Positions 35,196 to 42,235 of a DNA stretch of 42,235 bases are shown here, one piece after another. The notes beneath the pieces were generated by a model, which had not been told where the DNA came from, made no database searches, and saw only the letters and a list, made by a program, of their open reading frames with translations. A program made the position numbers and the translations under genes. Position 1 is the stretch's first letter. Every line of letters begins with the position of its first letter. Origin of the DNA: Alistipes sp. CAG:435 (GTDB taxonomy: Bacteria; Bacteroidota; Bacteroidia; Bacteroidales; UBA932); the NCBI GenBank assembly GCA_000433355.1, contig FR893167.1, positions 1 to 42,235 of the forward strand. The letters run 5' to 3'.

Positions 35196-36695
35196 ATGCA
35201 ATCTATATCAGCCATCAAACACACCCCTTCTGTTACTTACAAGGATTTTGTCGATTCATTGACAACAAGACCTCAGTATTTTAGGTTCTTCTTGGATAAG
35301 GCGTGCTGTATTGCTGCCAATATCGGAATCAGATATGATGACGAGAAAGAGGATTTTGCCCTTGAGGCTATCGTACATCTATGGAGAAATCTTGACAAGT
35401 ACGATGCGTCTAAGGCAGAATTCAGTTCGTTTTTCAATGTTTGTGTCGGGAACAAGATTCGAGAACAGATCAGATCATCAAATTCCGATAAAGTTTTTGG
35501 ACTGAACAAAACTCTTCGTGATGATTTGGAGGGATGTGGCGGATCGTTATTGTATGAGGAAAAAGACAGGGCTCGCAAAAACAAGGAATTTACCGACAAA
35601 CTGATTATAGAATTCAGAAAATTCATTGATGCCCTGTCTCCTGGGGAGCAAATGATGATTTGCGGATCTGAATTTGGTAGACTTGCGGTGTGAGATAATA
35701 CTTCGGACAAGAATTACGCTGATCTGATTGCCGCGCGGACCGGCCGTACTGCTGCAGCGTTAAGAAAGATTGCTGAGAGGCTGAAGAAAAGAGCGATAGC
35801 CTCTGCCGGGCAAAGCGGACTTGATTATGGCGCATATCGTGAGTATGTCGGATTTCTTACAACCACGCCTACGGAAGACAAGGTGGACTTTTCTGTCCTG
35901 GACTGGAATTCGCTTTCCGCTGTTCAGCGATTGAAATTGCGTATGTATCTTTATGAGAAGTCGCTGGAAGATGGTTTGGCCCTTGATGATATTTTCGGCA
36001 ATGATGATGCAGAAGGCCCAAAAAGAGATCGTGCTTATGAAGAAGGGAAACTCGCTGCTATTGAAACGGTAACCTCAATATTGAATCGCCTCAAGGTGGC
36101 CGAGAATAATTTGACACAATCGCGGGAAGAAAAAGATCTGATATCCTTTACTTACTGGTTCGTGCTGATTCATGAGTATAATTATTTGATTAGAACCATT
36201 CCGATGCCACAAGACGTTCAGATTGTGTTTGATGAGATCGACAGATTCGCTCCAAGGGAATATCTTGAGCACAAACGAAGGAGTGGCTATAATAGGCTCC
36301 CGGATTTTCATACAGTATATGGCCGCGGATATAATTTTCCTGACATTATCGGATGCGCATTATCAAACCGCTGTGCTGAAGAAATACTTTCATTTATACC
36401 AAATACTGAAGGAATGCTTGTTTGTGGGGGAACTTTGAAGCGACAAAATCTGATGCTTCATTTTCTGCAGACAGGAGAAAAAGGGCCTCAATTGGATTAC
36501 TGTGATTCTTGTGGGAAGAATTTGAATGATCAGCCTTATCCTTATTCGTTCAGATGTACAAAATGTGGACGAATCTTTAATCTTTGCAAAGATTGCTCGG
36601 ATAAACGTCTCCATCTTAATTGGGGTAATGTGGGCAGAAAACCGGCAGATAGCTATGAAGATGCTGTCAACCAACAAATGTTTCAGGGAGAGTAA
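35196..36695 (+). pseudogene. Sigma-70-like protein with zinc-ribbon C-terminus, interrupted by in-frame TGA
   Basis: One frame of 500 codons is broken only by TGA at codon 166 (35691-35693); the 63 codons from there to the GTG at 35883 are stop-free. Codons 1-165 hold sigma region 2 (EDFALEAIVHLWRNLDKYD, FFNVCVGNKIREQIRS) and the first helix of region 4 (LSPGEQMM). Directly after the TGA comes the matching helix-turn-helix (NYADLIAARTGRTAAALRKI). A helical middle and a six-Cys zinc-binding part (C436, C439, C454, C457, C464, C467) follow. The stop thus cuts a domain in two. CGA to TGA mutation, readthrough or a sequencing error could explain it. GTG 35883 could restart the C-terminal part. 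It is the first gene of an AT-rich cassette; the function is unknown. Confidence 0.75.
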
Positions 36696-36698
36696 GTT

Positions 36699-37463
36699 AT
36701 GACGCAGCAAGAAGCAAATATGCTTTTTACAAAAAGACAGTATGTCTGTTTAAGTGACGGGGCAAGAGTCGGTACAAACGGTTTTGTATCAAAGATTTCG
36801 TCTATGATATCAAAACTTTTGGAAGGGGATTGCCTATCAGGTAGTGATGTCCCGGAAAAACTCACGGTAATATATGTGTATAACGATAAACGGGTGACAA
36901 CTGCATGTGTAGATGAGAATTACAATCTATATATTAGTGTGAATTTCGTTTATTCATACCTAAAAATGAATGATGATTTAATTAATGTGTTATTGTCTAA
37001 TGCATTAATGCATCTTGATTATTCGGATCTTGCCCAAGAACGATCTTATTTAACTGAAGGAATGTATAGGAACTTGATTGAAAGATACGTATCTGGTAGA
37101 AGAGAGCCCGTTCAGTTGACTTTACCTATACATCATGCCTTAAACATTGCTGCTGAATTAGGTGCTAATAATCGTGTTCAAAGACGTTGGGGAGTTTCAA
37201 TAGATGTTCTAAAACGACAGATGAAAGCTGTTGCATTAAAAAAGCATAATGGATTATGTCTTCACCACTATTACCATCATACTGAAATAATGGATATGAT
37301 GAAGGAACGGGTGGGTAAGACTTTTCCACAAACTCCGTCTTGTAAAGAAATCCCTATGACGTATTATTCCGGTTACAAGCAGGTTATGGATGAAATTGTC
37401 AAAAGTATAGATGAGTTTGGGATAGCTGGAATAGCTGGAGTATTGAATAGCTCCGCATTATGA
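36699..37463 (+). CDS. Unrecognised protein of the AT-rich cassette
   Basis: 254-aa protein that I do not recognise. Its ATG follows the stop of the sigma/zinc-ribbon gene by three bases (TAAGTTATG), so the two are probably cotranslated and related in function. It has no signal peptide and no transmembrane segment. A His-rich patch, LCLHHYYHHTE (about 187-197), and LLSNALMHLDYSD (about 98-110) are the only striking features; the latter vaguely recalls a degenerate metallopeptidase helix, but no HExxH is present. Base composition is very AT-rich (36961-37020 has 13 G/C in 60), unlike the rest of the window, which points to recent transfer. Confidence 0.7.
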   Translation: MTQQEANMLFTKRQYVCLSDGARVGTNGFVSKISSMISKLLEGDCLSGSDVPEKLTVIYVYNDKRVTTACVDENYNLYISVNFVYSYLKMNDDLINVLLSNALMHLDYSDLAQERSYLTEGMYRNLIERYVSGRREPVQLTLPIHHALNIAAELGANNRVQRRWGVSIDVLKRQMKAVALKKHNGLCLHHYYHHTEIMDMMKERVGKTFPQTPSCKEIPMTYYSGYKQVMDEIVKSIDEFGIAGIAGVLNSSAL

Positions 37464-37537
37464 AAATAATAAAATCACAAAGTGTCACGATAGGGTGATC
37501 TATCCGTATTATAAAGTAAGAAGAGTATTTTTGAATT

Positions 37538-38254
37538 ATGACAGAAAAAGATTATTGGGAACGCTTCGGCTTTTGGAGATGCAGCTTGAGTGATATTTAC
37601 ACCCATATCAAATCAGGCATGGCTGAAACGGAAAATCCGCATTGCAGAAAAGGAATCATCGTTGAGAAAGACGCGGACACAGAATCAAGACTTGATTTTG
37701 TGAAGGATTATCTCAATGTGTCTGAGCTTGAGAAGGCCGGCAAGGTTTCAGAACTTACAATTGATGCATCTTGGACAGCTGGCATTGTTCCTTCATCAAG
37801 GAATGAAACTTCCCGCGACTGTTGGAATAAAATTATTGCAGCCGCATACAAGGCAAATGACGGACTCCTCATTCTCAACGTAAGCAATATGAAACTGTTC
37901 GAGCATTGCTGGTGGCATATCAAGCAACTGGCAAAACAGGAAGCTGGTTTGGTCGCATGGCCCCCTTTTGATAAATCCATATTCTTTGATATAGATGAAT
38001 TTGTTGGAGAGGTCGAGCGTCTGATGAAGACTGGCCGAGACAAGAGCGAAATCAATGCTTTTGTAAAGGATAAAATTTCCGAGGCAAAAAGACAGGGTCT
38101 CGTCCCATCTGATAAATTTCACTTTAACGGCTATGTCCTGATTGTTCTGGATGGGCTTGACTGGCAGAGTGTTCGTGAGATTTCCGAGCGTGATCGTGGC
38201 CAATTTGACGCGGCTATGCAGTTTTATTATCGAGTGGATTTCTCGAGATGGTGA
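37538..38254 (+). CDS. Unrecognised protein, probably frameshifted near its C-terminus
   Basis: 238-aa protein of unknown family. It is cytosolic by appearance, with Trp-rich and charged segments (YWERFGFWRC, EHCWWHIKQ) and a hydrophobic strand YVLIVLDGLDW (about 203-213). The frame stops at 38254, but one frame over an open stretch continues for another 28 codons with DYLVRLRGNCIECG and VPIFCNTRF, a CxxC...C cluster that looks like a natural protein end. A one-base insertion near 38246 would explain this. It lies 74 bases after the previous gene. The gap holds no clear terminator. Confidence 0.65.
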   Translation: MTEKDYWERFGFWRCSLSDIYTHIKSGMAETENPHCRKGIIVEKDADTESRLDFVKDYLNVSELEKAGKVSELTIDASWTAGIVPSSRNETSRDCWNKIIAAAYKANDGLLILNVSNMKLFEHCWWHIKQLAKQEAGLVAWPPFDKSIFFDIDEFVGEVERLMKTGRDKSEINAFVKDKISEAKRQGLVPSDKFHFNGYVLIVLDGLDWQSVREISERDRGQFDAAMQFYYRVDFSRW

Positions 38255-38360
38255 TTATCTTGTCAGGCTCAGGGGTAATTGCATAGAGTGTGGTGTTCCC
38301 ATATTCTGTAATACTCGCTTCAAATACTGATATACAGTGATTTTATGTGAAATAGCGGAT

Positions 38361-38993
38361 ATGAAAAGAACTGAACAAGTAGCTGTTGCACAGCTCATTG
38401 AGGAGCTGAAGAGATTCGAGAAAGATTACCCGGACGTGAATGTTACATGCTGTATTCCTGATGGAACAATATGTTATGCCGTCAGCATTGATCAGGATGG
38501 GGACGGACAGGTCTGCATTGGCTTTGAAGAGGAAGAGGAAGATAGCGGGTGCCTTGAAGTGGAGATGCTCATCGCGGATCTGGAGATGTATGACGGCAGC
38601 GCAATTGTGCGTATGGAGGCATGCGGCCTGTCCATGACTTTCTCCATATTCGGCGACGGTAGTTTCTTCGTCTATGATGAAAATGAGGAATGTGTTTGCT
38701 GTGACGGGGTAGTTATAGGCGAGTATGAAGAAAAAGAATCTGGCTCCGGATGGCTTACGGAGGCGGAAAAACGGATGCTGGCGGAGAAAGCCAGAAAAGA
38801 GAATCGCAAGAGCAAGATTGAATATGGAGCCTTGCTGATTATTACAATTCTCTCACTATGCGGGGTTGCCTACAATGTCTGGGCAGTTGTAGCCGCCTCA
38901 GGAGACTCGCTCTGGGAGAATATACTCTATGGCATAACATGCCTGTTCTGTTTCATGATTGGCCTACTGGCGCTCCATTACGATAGGCGATAA
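38361..38993 (+). CDS. Unrecognised protein with acidic soluble domain and two C-terminal TM helices
   Basis: 210-aa protein started at ATG 38361 (MKRTEQVAVAQL). The N-terminal domain (about 1-115) is acidic and Cys-containing, with CCIPDGTICYAVSI and EEEEEDSGCLE. A charged helix follows (about 128-150, LTEAEKRMLAEKARKENRK). Two transmembrane segments close the protein (about 152-177 and 183-206) before HYDRR. I cannot assign a family. It stands 106 bases after the probably frameshifted gene and about 100 bases before the DUF2779 gene. A membrane anchor for a regulatory or immunity role is possible but not shown. Confidence 0.65.
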   Translation: MKRTEQVAVAQLIEELKRFEKDYPDVNVTCCIPDGTICYAVSIDQDGDGQVCIGFEEEEEDSGCLEVEMLIADLEMYDGSAIVRMEACGLSMTFSIFGDGSFFVYDENEECVCCDGVVIGEYEEKESGSGWLTEAEKRMLAEKARKENRKSKIEYGALLIITILSLCGVAYNVWAVVAASGDSLWENILYGITCLFCFMIGLLALHYDRR

Positions 38994-39093
38994 TTACAGT
39001 GTTGGGAAATTTTTCGAGAAAGTGCATTATTTTTTTTGTCACAGATAACAAGTCTTGTCGTAATATATATTGAAAAGAAAAATTAACTTGATC

Positions 39094-41028
39094 ATGTATA
39101 TTTCAAAAACAAGATTTATCAACTGGACACGCTGTCCTATGTATTTCGCGAGGGATTTGAAACACAATCCGCTCAAGAAAACTGATATCGACGCCGAACG
39201 TGAACGTCGCGAGGAAATGCTCGCCGAACTGATGAACGAGACCGGCTCGTCAGAAGGGGCTGAAGATGAAGAAGAGTTCGATGCAAAACCAAGCGAGGAG
39301 CTTGAAGCCCTTCTTCCTTATTACAATCAGGTTGAAGATGAGGCCCTGAAGGTGGCGAAGAGATATTTCAAGGGCACGTTTGTCGCTGATTCGAAAGATG
39401 TCCACAAGCAGAAACTCTTTGAATATGTCCAGCACGGCCATACCTACCGTTGCTATGTGGATATTTTTAACGAGAATGATGATGAAATCAACATCATCGA
39501 AGTAAAGGCCACGACCAACAGCAAGTATCTTCTCAAGATGAACAAGGATGGCAAGCTGGACGGCTATTGTTTCTCGGAGAAACGCGGAGCTGAAAAGCAC
39601 CCTATGTTTGTCAGAGAAGGCAACATCTGGACGCTAAACCATGCAGGCTGCAAGGCCAATGCCGATTTGGAGAAGAACTTCGAGCAGAAGAGGAGAGCCT
39701 TGCTTGACCGCTATTCCGACCTTGGAAAGTATCCGCATGATCTTGCCTTCCAGAAGTATGTGATTGAACATTCTTTACGCAATGCCGGCGATAACCGTAA
39801 GGTGAATTACTATCTTGCCGTACTCAATAGCGAGTATGTTTATGACGGCGCCAAGGATGCTGACGGCAAGCGCGTCTATAACAATATCGAAGGTCAGGAA
39901 CTCATTGTCTTCCTCGATATGAATGAGACGGTCGAAGACTATCAGCCGATTATTGTCAAAGAAATCGCAACACTGGAGAGCTACATTGCAACTCCTCATG
40001 ATGTGAATGCCAAGACTCCGGTCGGTCCATGGTGCGACTGGGGGAAAAACACCGAATGTGTGTTCTACATCCACTGCTTCAAGACGCTCCGTGATGTTCC
40101 TGATGCCAATAGGTCGAACAACTACATGAATTTCCGCGGCTTCAAGGCTGAAGCTATCGGCGACAAGTTCCAGCTCATAAACAACGGTTATTACAAGTTC
40201 GATGATGTGCCTGTTGAGTGGTTGGAGAAAGAGAACCACAAGATTCAGAGAGAATGCTATGACAATGGAATCGAACATATCGATAAAGAGAAGATGACGG
40301 CATGGTTCAGATACCTAGGGGAGGGTCCCATCTATCATTTTGATTTCGAGTCGTTCCCTTGTCCTCTGCCTCGTTTCAAAGGCGAGTCTCCCTATCAGCA
40401 GTCGGTGTTCGAGTTCTCGCTCCATATCGAGCGTGCTCCAGGAGTATGCGACAAGAACTCCGACAATATCATCTTCCTCAATGAAGAATGTGACACCGAC
40501 GAGCGCGAGGCACTCGTAAAAGCCATCGTGGACAACTTCGAATTCAACGAGGACGGCTCTCTCCATGGCATCATGCTGGCGCAGAATACCAGTTTTGAAA
40601 TCGGTCGTCTCAATGAACTTGCAGCAATTTTCCCCAAATACAGCAAATACCTGCTTGCAATTGCTGACAAGACGGCGGACCTGATTCATCTGCTCAGGAC
40701 TAACCTGGAATTGTACGAAGCGGAATTCGGGAAGGAATCGGCAGGAACCATAAACTACTACCATCCCTACCTCAGTGGAAGTTATTCCATCAAGAGGACT
40801 CTTCCAGTCCTTGTTCCAAGCCTCTCGTATGACGAGATGAAGAAGCATGAAGTAGGCAATGGCGTGCAGGCGTATATAACTTATCTCAGTTATAATGAAG
40901 ACCCCGGAAAGACACGCGACATGAATACCAAGAAAGAGCGTCGCGAAGCCCTCTGCCGCTACTGCCAGCAGGATACTTGGGCGATGGTAGAGATTCTGCG
41001 TGCTGTCAGAAAGAAAATTGGTCTTTAA
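39094..41028 (+). CDS. DUF2779 protein: Cas4-like nuclease fused to DEDD exonuclease domain
   Basis: 644 aa from ATG 39094 (MYISKTRFINWTRCP); an upstream in-frame TTG at 39070 is unlikely. The N-terminal half resembles Cas4/RecB-type PD-(D/E)XK nucleases: D123 and E136-V-K138 in VDIF...IIEVKA. Four cysteines, C14 and C314, C322, C328, are spaced like the iron-sulfur cluster of Cas4/AddB. The second half is a DEDD (DnaQ/RNase H-fold) exonuclease-like domain, the DUF2779 region, with D417-F-E419 in FDFESF and the late acidic motif YCQQDTWAM (D627). Both active sites look intact. The biological role of DUF2779 proteins is not established to my knowledge; DNA end processing or defence are reasonable guesses. 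Confidence 0.85.
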   Translation: MYISKTRFINWTRCPMYFARDLKHNPLKKTDIDAERERREEMLAELMNETGSSEGAEDEEEFDAKPSEELEALLPYYNQVEDEALKVAKRYFKGTFVADSKDVHKQKLFEYVQHGHTYRCYVDIFNENDDEINIIEVKATTNSKYLLKMNKDGKLDGYCFSEKRGAEKHPMFVREGNIWTLNHAGCKANADLEKNFEQKRRALLDRYSDLGKYPHDLAFQKYVIEHSLRNAGDNRKVNYYLAVLNSEYVYDGAKDADGKRVYNNIEGQELIVFLDMNETVEDYQPIIVKEIATLESYIATPHDVNAKTPVGPWCDWGKNTECVFYIHCFKTLRDVPDANRSNNYMNFRGFKAEAIGDKFQLINNGYYKFDDVPVEWLEKENHKIQRECYDNGIEHIDKEKMTAWFRYLGEGPIYHFDFESFPCPLPRFKGESPYQQSVFEFSLHIERAPGVCDKNSDNIIFLNEECDTDEREALVKAIVDNFEFNEDGSLHGIMLAQNTSFEIGRLNELAAIFPKYSKYLLAIADKTADLIHLLRTNLELYEAEFGKESAGTINYYHPYLSGSYSIKRTLPVLVPSLSYDEMKKHEVGNGVQAYITYLSYNEDPGKTRDMNTKKERREALCRYCQQDTWAMVEILRAVRKKIGL

Positions 41029-41440
41029 TATTGTAGCCTATAGCGTGTATAGAATAAGCCCGCATTGTGTATTTCTCGACGGGCCCTATCCGGTCAATTT
41101 TCAAAAGCTTTATAAAGGCATTATTGTCGTGGTCGATACGGATTCCGGTACTAGCGATCCCAAGTTCTGCCATCTCGCGATCCGCACCCAGAAGACAAGA
41201 ACATGTATATGGAAAAGACGGCAAGAAAGAATGGATCGTCTTGTGTTTGATGATGCATGCCTGACAATTACCTGCTGTTACGAGCAGGCGGAGGAAAGTC
41301 CAGTGATTCCCAAGAGCCTGACTCTTGATAAGGATATCTACGACGAGATCAAGGAGATCCTGCCTGGATTCATGGATAGTTGCGGCTGCTATCATGACAA
41401 GGTGGAAACCAGCGGCGGTCTGGAATTGATAATCAAGTAG
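41000..41440 (+). CDS. Small unrecognised protein after the DUF2779 gene
   Basis: Open frame of 146 codons whose first GTG lies inside the end of the DUF2779 gene; no ATG occurs before 41230, so the start is uncertain (GTG, TTG or a truncated 5' end). The protein has a beta-rich start (GPYPVNFQKLYKGIIVVVDT) and several Cys residues. A segment LTLDKDIYDEIKEILPGF follows, and it ends GLELIIK. No family is recognised and there is no signal or membrane segment. Coding appearance is moderate. It could be a partner of the DUF2779 protein or a decayed gene. Confidence 0.5.
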   Translation: MLSERKLVFNIVAYSVYRISPHCVFLDGPYPVNFQKLYKGIIVVVDTDSGTSDPKFCHLAIRTQKTRTCIWKRRQERMDRLVFDDACLTITCCYEQAEESPVIPKSLTLDKDIYDEIKEILPGFMDSCGCYHDKVETSGGLELIIK

Positions 41441-41511
41441 CGGATCTTTAGTTTCACTTACTGGTTAGCAGAAAGTTTTGTAACTCTGATAGCGGATATA
41501 TATAACGACGC

Positions 41512-41592
41512 ATGGCCATATTCTATCACGGGACATCAGTCCTCTTCGATCACTTCGAAAGGCAGTTTATCAATCTAAATCCCCGAAGATGA
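41512..41592 (+). pseudogene. Start of an ADP-ribosyltransferase-like protein (26 codons)
   Basis: ATG 41512 opens MAIFYHGTSVLFDHFERQF, which resembles the YHGTS...FDxF beginning of small ADP-ribosyltransferase-type toxins (DUF3990-like). The frame stops after 26 codons, overlapping the start of the NADAR fragment (ATGA). The resemblance is short, so the call is tentative. Confidence 0.35.
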
Positions 41593-41930
41593 CGGCAAAG
41601 CACTATCAGAAACTTGGCAATCATCGTAGAACCGACTGGGGCTCCATGATAATTGATGCCATGAAGTTCTGCCTTCAGCTGAAATACGAGCAGTCCCTGG
41701 AATTCTGGAACGAGCTGGATAGTACGAAGGGCAGTTACATCGTAGAATTGCAGGACAACAAGACCGATACGGTCTCCTCAAGGCCTAATGGCTGGGGTGT
41801 CAAGACTAAGGGTGAAAAATATGTGGGCCCGAATATTATGGGACAGTTGTTGATGAGTCTCAGGGACAATGGAAAATTGAAATACAGTCTTCCGTCTGAC
41901 GCTCTCGCATTTATCGAGTTGTTGAAATAA
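41589..41930 (+). pseudogene. NADAR (DUF1768, YbiA-like) domain protein, N-terminally truncated
   Basis: 113 codons that match the second half of NADAR proteins. RTDWGSMIIDAMKFCLQLKY, the alternating FWNELDSTKGSYIVELQ strand region and GEKYVGPNIMGQLLMSLRD correspond to NWESVKEQVMREAL...LGYLLMELRE of E. coli YbiA. The first 50-60 residues of the fold, including the SEHxxQxxK-type motif that forms part of the active site, are absent. NADAR enzymes remove ADP-ribose from guanine or act on related nucleotides, and some are antitoxins of DarT. A stop or short frame precedes it. It may be non-functional. Confidence 0.6.
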
Positions 41931-42235
41931 AGTCATAGCAGAATCGAGTAGGTAGAAGATGAAATGATTCTCGTACTGCAGTTTGACTGGTTGGTTTTGT
42001 CCAGGTGCTCCTCATCTTCTTCATGGACCTGCGGTTGACCTGCATCCGTCGAGACTTCTGCCGCCCCGCCCTCCACGACAATTCCTTGCGACTGGAGTGT
42101 CATTGATATGTCGTCCTTTATCCTGTGATAGTTATCCTCGCTAACGGAATCTATATACATACGGATATACGTCTCTGCATAACGTCGTCAGAAAAGTGCT
42201 ACAATACGGAGGAGATGTATAGTCAAACTGCCAAT
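41931..42235. other. Right-hand end of the window
   Basis: About 305 bases. A minus-strand frame (stop near 41933, ATG 42160, open upstream to about 42190) encodes a hydrophilic 75-aa peptide with DSVSEDNYHRIKDDISMTLQ and an acidic run EEDEEHLDK. It may be a real small gene or chance; no family is recognised. No promoter or repeat stands out. Confidence 0.3.

Noticed and set aside
35691..35693. TGA as a sense codon for the whole genome
   Set aside because: greA and sbcC end in TGA in normal places, so genome-wide reassignment is excluded; only local readthrough or mutation remains.
1..42235. CRISPR array, tRNA, rRNA, transposon or prophage
   Set aside because: No regularly spaced repeats, cloverleaf, rRNA sequence, transposase, integrase or phage structural gene was seen on either strand.

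Overview
The window looks like chromosome of a Bacteroidota (order Bacteroidales) bacterium of moderate GC. The evidence is two SusC/SusD outer-membrane uptake systems with STN-type signalling domains, FecR anti-sigma factors carrying the Bacteroidetes-type C-terminal domain, a BACON-like lipoprotein, SPI/SPII signal peptides, and promoters of the TTG-N19-TAnnTTTG type (clearest upstream of hsdR). TAA, TAG and TGA all serve as stops. I cannot name a genus. No rRNA, tRNA, CRISPR array, transposase or phage gene was seen.

Layout. (1) 1-4.5 kb, minus strand: a type I restriction-modification operon hsdR-hsdM-hsdS; only the first 19 codons of hsdS lie in the window. (2) 4.6-17.7 kb, minus strand: a long locus reading BACON-like lipoprotein, FecR, SusC, SusD, an FN3/PQQ-propeller lipoprotein, a second propeller lipoprotein, an ECF sigma factor, a glycerophosphodiester phosphodiesterase (GDPD) lipoprotein and a GlpT-type organophosphate antiporter. 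Another ECF sigma factor is transcribed divergently at 17.8 kb. The combination GDPD + GlpT with no glycosidase suggests uptake and cleavage of glycerophosphodiesters rather than a glycan. (3) 18.6-28.1 kb: FecR, SusC, SusD and a DUF1735/discoidin-like lipoprotein on the minus strand, divergent from a secreted GH27 alpha-galactosidase; the two divergent promoters share a 12-base element, AGGTAGGGTAAA. This should be an alpha-galactoside utilisation locus.

(4) 28.2-29.5 kb: a rearrangement scar with three genes that all lack their 5' parts (N-formylglutamate amidohydrolase, TolC-type efflux protein, ABC ATPase). (5) 29.5-35.0 kb: sbcDC and greA, normal housekeeping genes, with a 430-base gene-poor gap between sbcD and greA. 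(6) 35.2-42.2 kb, plus strand: a less GC-rich accessory region. It opens with a sigma-70-like gene that continues, after one in-frame TGA, into a zinc-ribbon C-terminal part. Two unrecognised genes follow (the second probably frameshifted near its end), then a two-TM protein, a DUF2779 protein joining a Cas4-like nuclease to a DEDD exonuclease, an unknown small gene, and abutting fragments that resemble the start of an ADP-ribosyltransferase and the end of a NADAR protein. The DUF2779 and NADAR features hint at genome-conflict functions, but several genes here are broken.

Two scale-free signals cut across the genes. One is a strong excess of the hexamer GAATAT/ATATTC (about 108 sites by eye against roughly 17-18 expected), falling off to the right of 35 kb. 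The other is hairpin-rich, probably dispersed repeats (an in-frame one in the first FecR gene, and a four-hairpin cluster at 18.49-18.54 kb).
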